Below, piece by piece: positions 33,060 through 41,800 of a stretch of 64,000 nucleotides of DNA. The notes beneath the pieces are model-generated. The model did no database searches, was not told where the DNA came from, and saw nothing but the letters and a program-made list of their open reading frames with translations. The position numbers and the translations under genes are program-made. This DNA is from Aquabacterium humicola (GTDB lineage Bacteria > Pseudomonadota > Gammaproteobacteria > Burkholderiales > Burkholderiaceae_C). The stretch spans positions 186,001 to 250,000 of the forward strand of contig NZ_JARGNB010000004.1 of assembly GCF_030167915.1 (NCBI RefSeq). The letters run 5' to 3'. Numbering within the stretch: the stretch's first letter is position 1; the number at the start of each line of letters is the position of its first letter.

Positions 33060-33103
33060 CTAATCGAGCACTGGTCGAGCCCTAGTCGAGCCCTAGTCGA
33101 GCG
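33060..33103. repeat. 11-base tandem repeat covering a stop codon
   Basis: Four units of CTAGTCGAGCC type: CTAATCGAGCA (33060), CTGGTCGAGCC (33071), CTAGTCGAGCC (33082) and CTAGTCGAGCG (33093). The last unit carries the Leu-Asp-stop of the ABC permease gene on the minus strand. Confidence 0.8.
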
Positions 33104-34223
33104 TGCGGCGGTAGCGCGTCAGCGCCAGCACGCCGGCGGCCAGCAGGAACAGCAGCATCGGCCACAGCTCCGGCCACAGCTCGGGCAGGCCGTTGCCCTT
33201 GAGCAGGATGCCGCGCACGATGCGCAGGAAGTGCGTCAGCGGCAGCAGCTCGCCGATGGCTTGCGCCCAGCCCGGCATGCCGCGGAACGGGAACATGAAG
33301 CCCGACAGCAGGATCGACGGCAGGAAGAAGAAGAAGGTCATCTGCAGCGCCTGCAGCTGGTTCTTCGCCAGGGTCGAGAAGGTGAAGCCGACGCCGAGGT
33401 TGGCGAGCATGAAGACCCCGATCAGCGCCAGCAGCAGCGCGAGGCTGCCGTTCATCGGCACTTCGAACAGCCACCACGCGGCCAGCATGATCACGCCGAG
33501 CTGGATGTAGCCGATGACGACGTACGGCAGGATCTTGCCGATCATCACCTCGAGCGGGCGCACCGGCGTGGCGAGCAGGTTCTCCATCGTGCCGCGCTCG
33601 CGCTCGCGGGTCATTGCCAGGCCGGTCAGCATCACCATCGTCATCGTCAGGATGGTGCCGATCAGCCCCGGCACGATGTTGTAGCGCGACAGCCCTTCCG
33701 GGTTGTAGCGGCGATGCACCCGCAGCTCCACCGGCGTGGGGCGCGGCGCCAGCGCCGCCAGCGGCCCGACCGCCTCGGTGGCCAGCGCCTGCGTCAGCAG
33801 CGGCTGCAGCGCGGCGATCGCGTTGCCCGACGCCGCCGGGTCGGTGGCGTCGACCGACACCAGCAGCACCGGCCGCGTGCCGCGCACGACCTCGCGCGTG
33901 AAGCCGGGCGGGATCACCACCATGAACTGCACCTCGCCGCGCTCGAGCAGCGCCTCGGCCTCGACTTCGCTGCCGGTGCGGTGCGCGATGCGGAAGTAGC
34001 CGCTGTTCTGCAGCGCCGCGCCGACGCTGCGCGCGAGCGGACCGCCGTTTTCGGCCACCAGCACTGTCGGCAGGCCCTTCGGATCGGTGTTGATCGCGTA
34101 GCCGAACAGCACCAGCTGCATCACCGGCACCGCGACCGCCATCGCGAAGGTCAGGCGGTCGCGCAGCATCTGCTGGAACTCCTTGATGAAGATCGCCAGC
34201 GTGCGGCGCCACGAGTAATTCAT
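33093..34223 (-). CDS. ABC-2 type permease (YbhR/YhhJ-like)
   Basis: 376 residues. First membrane helix near 25-45 (RLTFAMAVAVPVMQLVLFG), a large periplasmic loop, then five helices with TRERERGTMENLLATPVRP, the diagnostic ABC-2 permease signature. It is the third component of an exporter with the ATPase (4 bases upstream) and HlyD-like adaptor. Only one permease is present; E. coli ybhGFSR has two, so this one probably works as a homodimer. Confidence 0.92.
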   Translation of the reverse strand: MNYSWRRTLAIFIKEFQQMLRDRLTFAMAVAVPVMQLVLFGYAINTDPKGLPTVLVAENGGPLARSVGAALQNSGYFRIAHRTGSEVEAEALLERGEVQFMVVIPPGFTREVVRGTRPVLLVSVDATDPAASGNAIAALQPLLTQALATEAVGPLAALAPRPTPVELRVHRRYNPEGLSRYNIVPGLIGTILTMTMVMLTGLAMTRERERGTMENLLATPVRPLEVMIGKILPYVVIGYIQLGVIMLAAWWLFEVPMNGSLALLLALIGVFMLANLGVGFTFSTLAKNQLQALQMTFFFFLPSILLSGFMFPFRGMPGWAQAIGELLPLTHFLRIVRGILLKGNGLPELWPELWPMLLFLLAAGVLALTRYRRTLD

Positions 34224-34226
34224 GCG

Positions 34227-34976
34227 CTAGGGGCCGGGAACGTCGGCGGCGAAGTTGTCCTGCGCGCGATCGACCAGGCGCACGAAGGCCTCCTCGAGGT
34301 CGCGCGCACCGGCCTCGGCGACGATCTCGGCAGCCGTGCCGCGCGCCAGCACCTGGCCGTAGGCGATGTAGCAGAGCTCGTGGCAGCGCTCGGCCTCGTC
34401 CATGTAGTGCGTCGACACCAGCACCGTGATGCCGTCGTCCGCGAGGCGGTGGATGTGGTCCCAGAACTCGCGCCGCGCCTTCGGGTCGACGCCGGCGGTC
34501 GGCTCGTCCAGCAGCAGCAGCTGCGGCGCGTGCAGCAGGCAGGCGGCGAGCGCGAGCCGCTGCTTCCAGCCGCCGGACAAGGCGCCCGCCAGCTGCTGCT
34601 GGCGCTCGACGAGGCCGAGGTCGGCGAGCGCGCGGTCGACCGCCGCGCGGCGCCCGGGCAGCTCGAACAGCCGAGCGACGAAGTCCAGGTTCTCGCGGAT
34701 CGACAGGTCCTCGTAGAGCCCGAACTTCTGCGTCATGTAGCCGACTTGGCGCTTGATCTCGGCGCCGCCCTCCGCGATGTCCAGCCCCAGGCAGGTGCCG
34801 CGGCCCTCGTCGGCCTTCAGCAACCCGCACAGCATGCGGATCGTCGTCGTCTTGCCGCTGCCGTTGGGGCCGAGGAAGCCGCAGATGCGGCCGCGCTCGA
34901 GCTGCAGGTCGACATGGTCGACGACGGTGCGGCCGCCGTAACGCTTGGTCAGGCCGTGCACGTCGATCGCCAGCAC
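34227..34976 (-). CDS. ABC transporter ATP-binding protein (YbhF-like half)
   Basis: 249 residues. Walker A GPNGSGKTTT, signature LSGGWKQRLALA, Walker B LLLLDEPTAGVDP and the H-loop in STHYMDEAERC are intact. Starts with GTG at 34976, two bases after the stop of the HlyD gene, which shows translational coupling. E. coli YbhF contains two such halves; here only one. Powers export through the adjacent permease. Confidence 0.93.
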   Translation of the reverse strand: MLAIDVHGLTKRYGGRTVVDHVDLQLERGRICGFLGPNGSGKTTTIRMLCGLLKADEGRGTCLGLDIAEGGAEIKRQVGYMTQKFGLYEDLSIRENLDFVARLFELPGRRAAVDRALADLGLVERQQQLAGALSGGWKQRLALAACLLHAPQLLLLDEPTAGVDPKARREFWDHIHRLADDGITVLVSTHYMDEAERCHELCYIAYGQVLARGTAAEIVAEAGARDLEEAFVRLVDRAQDNFAADVPGP

Positions 34977-34978
34977 GG

Positions 34979-35959
34979 TCAGCCGCCCTTCTGCACGTCG
35001 ATGGGTTGACCCGGGCGCAGCCGAGGCGCATCGGCCGGCGCCGGCCGCGCTTCGACCAGGAACACCAGCTTTGCGCGCTGGGCGTTCGAATAGATCACCG
35101 GCGGGGTGTACTCCGCCTGCGTCGCGATGCGGCTGATGCGCGCGGCGATCGGCGCGCCGCAGCCGTCGCAGCGGATGCTCACCGCCTGGCCGGGCTGCAG
35201 CGCACCGGCCTCGGTTTCAGCGACGTAGAAGCGCGCCTTCACCGCGCCCGCCGGCAGCAGCGACACCACCGGCTGCCCGGCGGGCACCCATTCGCCGACG
35301 CGGAAGAAGGTGTCGGCCACCGCCGCGGCCGCCGGCGCGCGCGGCGCCTTCTGCTGCACGCGCCAGTCGGCCTGCTTCAGCGCCTGCGCCGCGGCCCCGG
35401 CGCCGGCCTGCGCGGCCGCCCGTTCCTGCTCGCGGGCCGGCAGCTGCGCGACGCGCAACGCGGCCTCGAGCTCGTTCACCTGTGCATCGGCCTGCGTCAT
35501 CGCGGCCTGTGCATCGTCGAGCTGCGCGGCGCTGACGAAGTTCTGCGCCACCAGCGCCTTCACCCGCGCGAGCTCGCTGCGCGCCAGCGCGGCCTGTGCG
35601 CGCGCCCTGGCCAGCTGCGCCCGGGTCACTGCCACTTCATCGGCGCGGCGCCCGGTCTCGGTGTTGCGCGCCTGCGCCTGCGCGACACCGAGCCGCGCCG
35701 CGGCTTCGTCCTTCGCGAAGACCTCGGCATCGTCGTCGAGCACGAAGAGCGGCGCCCCCTGCGCGACCTGGCCGCCGGCCGCGACCGGCAGCTCGGCGAG
35801 CGTGCCGGCGAGGGGCGACGAGACCAGCACGTACTCGCCCTCGACATATCCCGACCAGCCGGCCGGCGGCGGCTTGTCGCAGGCGGCCAGCGGCACCAGC
35901 AGCGGCACCAGCAGCAGCCTCGCCCCTGCGCTGGCCGCCCGGGTCCTCGAAGCGCTCAT
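34979..35959 (-). CDS. HlyD/YbhG-like periplasmic adaptor, probable lipoprotein
   Basis: 326 residues. The signal peptide ends LVPLAAC, a lipobox. A biotinyl-lipoyl-like segment (SSPLAGTLAELPVAAGGQV) flanks a long coiled coil rich in Ala, Gln, Arg (about 75-210). The C-terminal beta-barrel region contains an unusual CDGC pair. The adaptor would bridge the ABC pump to an outer-membrane channel, probably a TolC protein encoded elsewhere. The ATG overlaps the tetR stop by 4 bases. Confidence 0.9.
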   Translation of the reverse strand: MSASRTRAASAGARLLLVPLLVPLAACDKPPPAGWSGYVEGEYVLVSSPLAGTLAELPVAAGGQVAQGAPLFVLDDDAEVFAKDEAAARLGVAQAQARNTETGRRADEVAVTRAQLARARAQAALARSELARVKALVAQNFVSAAQLDDAQAAMTQADAQVNELEAALRVAQLPAREQERAAAQAGAGAAAQALKQADWRVQQKAPRAPAAAAVADTFFRVGEWVPAGQPVVSLLPAGAVKARFYVAETEAGALQPGQAVSIRCDGCGAPIAARISRIATQAEYTPPVIYSNAQRAKLVFLVEARPAPADAPRLRPGQPIDVQKGG

Positions 35960-36603
35960 CGGGGGGCCTCCTCGCCGGCGCACAAGGCCGCCAGCACCAG
36001 CTCGATGCGTTCGGCAATCGCCACGTCGCCGGTGACCTGCGTCTGCAACGACGGCTTCGGCAGCGGAATGCCCAGCGCGGCCGCCGCCGGGGCCATGACC
36101 ATCGGCGCGACCACCGCGCCCATCAGCAGCGCGATGCGCTGCAGCGGATGGCGCGATGGCGGCAGCGCGCCTTCGGCCTCCGCCTCGGCCAGCAGCTGCA
36201 GCAGCAGGCCGACGTGCCGGGGCACGTTGGCCCGCAGGAACTCGCGCGCGACCTCCGCCCCGCCGGCCGCATCGAGCACCAGCCGCACGATCACGGGCCG
36301 CTGCGCGCGCACGAAGCCGGCCAGGCTCAGCAGCGCGGCGCGCAGCCGGTCCAGCGCCGGCCCCTGCATCGCGGCCTGGCCGGCGAGCGGACCGTACATC
36401 TCCTCGTACAGCTGCTGCAGCAAGGCGCGCAGGAAGGCGTCCTTGCTGTCGAAGTGGTAATGGAACATGCCCGCGCTGATGCCGGCGTGCTCGGCCAGCT
36501 TGCGCTGCGACAGCCCGGCGCAGCCCAGCTGCGCATACAGCGCGCGGCCGCTGGCGAGCAGGGCCTGGTCGAGCTGTTGTGAGGGGCGGGCCACGGCGGC
36601 CAT
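35956..36603 (-). CDS. TetR-family repressor of the export operon (CecR-like)
   Basis: 215 residues. HTH LSQRKLAEHAGISAGMFHYHFDSKDAFL near the N-terminus and a helical ligand domain. It heads the tetR-hlyD-ABC-permease operon in the same order as E. coli cecR-ybhGFSR. A 12-bp perfect palindrome at 36608-36619 lies 5 bases before its ATG and is the likely autoregulatory operator. The inducer is not known; drug or antimicrobial efflux is plausible. Confidence 0.9.
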   Translation of the reverse strand: MAAVARPSQQLDQALLASGRALYAQLGCAGLSQRKLAEHAGISAGMFHYHFDSKDAFLRALLQQLYEEMYGPLAGQAAMQGPALDRLRAALLSLAGFVRAQRPVIVRLVLDAAGGAEVAREFLRANVPRHVGLLLQLLAEAEAEGALPPSRHPLQRIALLMGAVVAPMVMAPAAAALGIPLPKPSLQTQVTGDVAIAERIELVLAALCAGEEAPR

Positions 36604-36607
36604 TATT

Positions 36608-36619
36608 GGTCAGCTGACC
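36608..36619. promoter_or_regulatory. Palindromic operator GGTCAGCTGACC
   Basis: A perfect 12-bp palindrome, in context TTGGTCAGCTGACCTGA, lying directly before the start of the tetR gene and 98 bases from the divergent FAD monooxygenase. Expected form for a TetR-family operator. Confidence 0.65.
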
Positions 36620-36717
36620 TGAAAAGCGCAAGCATCCCCCGGAATGCGTGCATCCGGGCCGGCGCAGGCGCCGTATGTCCCGCCATCACCGGCCGACGGC
36701 CGTTCCGCAGGAGTCCC

Positions 36718-38148
36718 ATGAACACGCTCGATGCCCGCGCGTTGGCCGCGCTTTGCGACAAGGAAACCGGCACCGCCCCGCGCGGCCCGCGGCGCGCCGT
36801 GGTGCTCGGCGCCAGCCTGGCCGGGCTGCTGGCCGCGCGCGTGCTGCATGAGCACGTCGACGAGGTGCTGCTGCTCGAACGCCATGCACTGCCGATGGAC
36901 CTGGGCCCGCGCGAGACGATGCCGCACACCCACCACACCCATGCGCTGCTGGCGCGCGGCCGGCAGGTGATCGAGCAGCTCTTTCCCGGCATCGGCGACG
37001 AATGGATGGCCGCCGGTGGCCGCCTCGGCGACGTCGGCAGCGATGCCCTCTTCTACGCCGGCCGGCGCCGCTTCGCGCAGGCCCCCGCCGACGCGCAGGC
37101 GATCTGCCTCGGCCGCAGCGCGATCGAAGGCGTGCTGCGCTGGCGCGTGCGGGCGCTGCCGCGCATCACGCTGGTCAGCGGTGTCGAAGCGACGGGCCTG
37201 CTCGGCGCGGCGGACCGTTCAGCGGTCACAGGCCTGCACTGGCGTCTGCGCGACGAACCGGCGGGCGACCGCCGCACGCTGCGCGCGGACCTCGTGGTCG
37301 ATGCCAGCGGCCGCGGCTCGCGGCTGCCGAAGTGGCTGGTGGAGCTCGGCCACGATGCCCCGCGCGAAGAGCAGGTGCACTGCCAGATCCGCTACGCCAC
37401 CGCCTACCTGCAGCGCGAGCCGCAGCATGCGCCGGGCCTCGAAGCGGTGATCTGCGCCGCGACACCGGACCACCCGCGGCCCTCGGTGCTGCTGAGCCAG
37501 GAAGGCGGGCGCTGGGTGGTGACGCAGGGCGGGTACGGCGAGGATGCGCCGCCGCTGGACCGCGAGGGCTTCATCCGCCGCGCGCAGGAGGCCGCGCCGT
37601 CGGAGCTGGCCGCGGTCGTGCGCGATGCGCAGTTCCTGTGCGAACCCTTCGGCTACCGCTTCCCGCACAGCCAGCGCCGGCGCTACGAGCGCTCGAGCCT
37701 GCCCGCCGGCGTGCTGGCCATCGGCGACAGCATCTGCAGCTTCAACCCGGTGTTCGGCCAGGGCATGAGCGTGGCCGCCTGCGAAGCGCTGGCGCTGCAG
37801 CAGGCGCTGCAGGCCGGTGCCGCCATCGATCGGGGCCTGGCGCGCCGTTATTTCCGCGCCGCCGCGCGCAGCATCGACATCGCCTGGCAGACCGCCGTCG
37901 GCGCCGACCTCGCGATCCCCAGCGTGCAGGGGGAGCGGCCGCTGCCGGTTCGCCTCATCAACGCCTATGTCGCGAAGGTCTTCGATGCGGCGCAGACCGA
38001 TCCGGACGTGGCCGTGGCCTTCGAGCGGGTCTCGCACCTGCTGGAAGCCCCGCCGACGCTGATGCGGCCGGCGATGCTGGCGCGCGTGCTCAGCGCACGC
38101 TGGCGGCGGCCGGCGGATGCCACGCGGCCGGCGGTGGCAGCGGCCTAG
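36718..38148 (+). CDS. FAD-dependent monooxygenase/halogenase-like protein
   Basis: 476 residues. FAD-binding Rossmann motif VVLGASLAGLLAARVLHEHV at 28-47, the mid-protein VVDASGRGSRLPKWL, and GDSICSFNPVFGQGMSVAACE, which binds the flavin pyrophosphate/ribityl chain. It is related to geranylgeranyl reductase/aromatic hydroxylase type flavoproteins. A clear GCAGGAG precedes the ATG by 5 bases. Divergent from the TetR-controlled export operon and within reach of the same operator, so the two could be induced together. Confidence 0.87.
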   Translation: MNTLDARALAALCDKETGTAPRGPRRAVVLGASLAGLLAARVLHEHVDEVLLLERHALPMDLGPRETMPHTHHTHALLARGRQVIEQLFPGIGDEWMAAGGRLGDVGSDALFYAGRRRFAQAPADAQAICLGRSAIEGVLRWRVRALPRITLVSGVEATGLLGAADRSAVTGLHWRLRDEPAGDRRTLRADLVVDASGRGSRLPKWLVELGHDAPREEQVHCQIRYATAYLQREPQHAPGLEAVICAATPDHPRPSVLLSQEGGRWVVTQGGYGEDAPPLDREGFIRRAQEAAPSELAAVVRDAQFLCEPFGYRFPHSQRRRYERSSLPAGVLAIGDSICSFNPVFGQGMSVAACEALALQQALQAGAAIDRGLARRYFRAAARSIDIAWQTAVGADLAIPSVQGERPLPVRLINAYVAKVFDAAQTDPDVAVAFERVSHLLEAPPTLMRPAMLARVLSARWRRPADATRPAVAAA

Positions 38149-38152
38149 CGCC

Positions 38153-38881
38153 TCAAGGACGCGGCCGGCCGCCGAGCGCTGCCCACAGGCGCTCGAACAC
38201 CGCGCCGAACTGCGCCACCAGCGCCGGATGGTTGCAGAGCACGACGTTCTCCTCGTTGTGCTCGCAGGCGCTGCGCGTCCAGTTGTAGCTCCCGTTGAGC
38301 AGCCAGGCCTGGTCGAGGACCGCGAACTTGTGGTGCATGTGCGCGGCGCTGGTGTCCAGCACCACCGGCACGCCGGCGTCGCGCAGCGCGAACACGTCGC
38401 TGCCGGCATCGAAGGCCTTGTCGCCGTCGGTGATCAGGCGCACCGCGACGCCGCGCCGGTGCATCGCCAGCACCTCGGCCGTGATGCGGTCGTCCGACAG
38501 CGTGAAGACGCACAGGTCCGCGCTGCGCCGGGCCTGCCGCAGCTGGCCGCGGATCAGCGACAGGCATTGTTCGCCGGGGCTGAACGCGGCATGGGCCTGG
38601 ATCGCCTGCGCGGGCAGGCGTGCGTTGTCGATGCAGCGCGTGATGCCGTCGAGCCAGCGCAGCAGCGGCAGCGTGGCCGCCGGGTCGGCGCCGACGCGCT
38701 CGCGCACCAGCGTGAAGGCGCGGTTGCGCAGCTGGCGCAGGGCGTCCTCGGGCGGCTCGGCCTCGCGCAACGCCTGGGCCAGCGAACGCTTCTCGTCGTC
38801 GGACAGCGCGTCGTCCTCGAGCGTGCGCTGCAGCTGCTCGAGCAGCTCGGCGGTGGTTTCAGAGTCCGGCGTGCGGCTCAT
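38153..38881 (-). CDS. Phospholipase D-like protein with one HKD motif
   Basis: 242 residues. The C-terminal half holds one HxKxxxxD motif, H183-H-K185 with D190, followed by NGSYNWTRSA, which is the nuclease-like end of this superfamily. With one motif, an active site would require a homodimer, as in Nuc and Zucchini-type nucleases. The N-terminal 90 residues are helical and acidic, unlike classic Nuc, and there is no signal peptide, so it acts in the cytoplasm. Its ATG overlaps the stop of the giant ATPase by 4 bases. Cleavage of nucleic acid or phospholipid is equally possible. Confidence 0.85.
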   Translation of the reverse strand: MSRTPDSETTAELLEQLQRTLEDDALSDDEKRSLAQALREAEPPEDALRQLRNRAFTLVRERVGADPAATLPLLRWLDGITRCIDNARLPAQAIQAHAAFSPGEQCLSLIRGQLRQARRSADLCVFTLSDDRITAEVLAMHRRGVAVRLITDGDKAFDAGSDVFALRDAGVPVVLDTSAAHMHHKFAVLDQAWLLNGSYNWTRSACEHNEENVVLCNHPALVAQFGAVFERLWAALGGRPRP

Positions 38882-41800
38882 TCCGAGGCCTTCTTCGACT
38901 GCAGCCGCGCATCGAGCTGCTTCGCGAGCCGCTCGACCTGGCTCGACACCGTGTGGTCGAGCTTCAGCCGCTGCTCGGTCGCGGCGATCAGCGGCATGAT
39001 GATCTTGCGGTAGGTCACCGCGATCTCCAGCACCGCCTGCGCGAGGCGCAGCGACTCGGGCTCGTCGGCCGGCGACGGATCGTCGATGACCACCGGCGCG
39101 GGCGGGGCCGGCGGCGGCTTCAGCGTCTCGACCGCGCGCGCCACTTCCAGCAAGGTCGACGCGATGCGCGTGCTGCCGTCGGTGTCGTCGCCGCCCAACT
39201 GCCTGCGGCGCGTGAACGCCTCGCGGATCGCCTGCCAGCGCGCGGCTTCGTCGGCGGTGGGCGCGCCGAGCAGGTGGGCCAGCTTCAGCAGGTTCTCCTC
39301 GGCGCCGGTGGTCAGCGTCTGCGCCTCGCCGCGGTAGTGGTCGCGCAGCAGCGCATCGAGCTCGGCGTCGCTCATCAGCGGCGTGATGCGGCCGGCCAGC
39401 TTGACCATGTTGCGGTAGCTGCCCTGCAGCTTGAACGGCGGCTCGTCGCGGTAGGCATCCTGCTGCGCGGCCGACGCGATGTACGCGAGGTTGACCTTCA
39501 GCAGCAGGTCGCGCGCGCGCATCAGTCGCTTCAGCAGCGCCGTCAGCTCCTCCAGCTCGGCCGCGCTGTACGGATGCACGAACGCGCTGCTCGCGACGTC
39601 GCCGCCCTCGGCCAGCGTGACCAGCTTGTGCAGGTCCTTCGGGTCGCGCGAGGACAGCGGCAGCAGGATCGCATTCGAGGTCAGGCAGTTCTCGAGGTAG
39701 GACAGCGCAAAGAGCGCCTCGCGGCCGGACAGCACGTCGCCCAGGTTGTGGATGTCGGCGCGGTTGGCCAGCATGTCGGGGATCTTGAAGACCTCGCCGG
39801 ACTCGGTGTACGGGTTGCCGGCCATCACCACCGCGAAACGCTTGCCGCGCAGGTCGTAGGTGCGCGGCTCGCCGTTCCACACGCCCTCGATGCGCCGCGT
39901 GGCATCGGCCAGCGCGATGAACTTCTGCAGGAACTCCGGCGACGTGTGCTGGATGTCGTCGAGGTACAGCATCACGTTGCTGCCCATCGCGAGGCCGAGG
40001 TTCAGCTTCTGCAGCTCCTGGCGCGCCGCGCTGTTCGGCGCCGCGGCCGGGTCGATCGACGTGACGTGGTGGCCGAGCACCGGGCAGTTGATGCGCACGA
40101 AGACCAGGCCGAGGCGGTCGGCGACGTACTCCATCAGCGTGGTCTTGCCGTAGCCCGGCGGCGAGATCAGCAGCAGCAGGCCCATGCGGTCGCTGCGCGC
40201 GGCTGCGCCCGCGGCACCGAGCTGCTTGGCGAGGTTGTCGCCGACCAGCGGCAGGTAGACCTCGTCGATCAGCCGGTTGCGCACGAAGGTCGACAGCGGC
40301 TTCGCCTGGAACTGCGTGAGCTTCAGGCGCTGCTTCTCCGCTTCCAGCAGCGCATGGCGGCGGCGGCGGAAGGCTTCGAAGCCCGGCTGCACCTGCGTGA
40401 CGTGCCGGTTGAAGCGCTGCCAGAAGTCATTGAGCTGCAGCGCCAGCGTGCCGTTGGCCAGGCGCGGGTGATCGCCCAGCAGCCCGTCGGCGGTTGCAAA
40501 CAGCTCGGCGTTGTGGCGCTGGCGTGCGCCGCGCAGTGCGAGCGCAGCCGCAGCCTCGTCGATCCACGGCGCCGCCTCGGGTCCTTGCGTCGCCGCGAAG
40601 CCGGCGACCCAGTCACGCGCGAGCGGCCAGCGTTCGGCGGGCGGCGCGGCGTCGAGGTCGGCCAGCCAGGCCGCCAGCTGGCCGCTGCGGTCCAGCGCCC
40701 GTTGCAGGCCGGCCGCCAGGTCCTCGGCCGGGCCGCTGATGACCCAGCCGTCGCCGGCACGCGGGTCGGCGAGCTGACGCACGATGTACGCGGCCGCTTC
40801 GTCGCGGCGGGCGGCGTCGGCGTCGAAGGCGTCCATCGCCTCGGCCAGCTCGCCTTGCAGCGCGACGAGCGCGCTGGTCGCGCCGAAGGCCGCCTGCAGC
40901 TGCAGCGCGCTGCGGGCGCGGCGCTGCAGGCCGGCGCGCGTATCGGCCTCCAGCGCGTCGTGCCAGCGCAGCGCGAGCGTGCGCGCGCCCGGCCCGTAGA
41001 CGAGCAGCCCGGCGCCCTGCTGCAGGCGTGCCAGCACGCGCAGCAGCTTGGTCGCGTCCTCGTCGTGCACGCCCTTCTGGTAGCCCTCCTGGTAGCGCGC
41101 GGCGGCCACCGCGCGCACCGCATCGCGCAACGGGTCCACACCGCCCTCGGCCGTGGCCTGCAGCAGCGCGGCATCGAAGGGCGGCCGACCGTCGGCCAGT
41201 TCGCGCAGCAGGCTGCCGGCCAGGTACTCGGCGCGCGTCAGCTCGGCGCTTTCGGACACCAGCGCCTGCTGCCAGAACGGCTTCAATGCCTGCAATTCGT
41301 CGTCGTGCGCCGGCGCCTGGTAGTCGGTGCCGGTGAGCTGCCAGACCAGGCCGTCGCCGGCGGGCACCAGCGTCAGGTCCAGCGGCTGGCGGTTGATCGT
41401 GAAGGCATGCGGCCCGAAGCGCAGCGTCTGGCCGTCGTCGGCGACCAGCTCGCGCTGGTCGCGCACCGCGCGCAAGGCCGAATCGTGCGCCGCCTTCAAG
41501 CGGGTCGCCAGGTCGTCGGCCTGCACGGCCGCGCCGAGATCGCGCAGCTCGTCGATCAGCTGTCGCAGCTTGCCGAGCATCGGGTCGGCGGCGAAGTAGC
41601 TGTGCACCTGCGCCGGCTCGCGCAAGGTGGCGACGCGGCGCGGGATGCCGTCGAGGATGCGGCGCGCCGCATCGCCCATCGCCTGCGCGCGGCGCTGGCG
41701 CCCCTCGACCAGGTCCTGCCGGCGTGCGGCGAGTGCTTCGTACACCGACTCGCGCTGCTCGGCGATGTCGGCGATGAATTCCTCGTGGTCGGCGAAGCGG

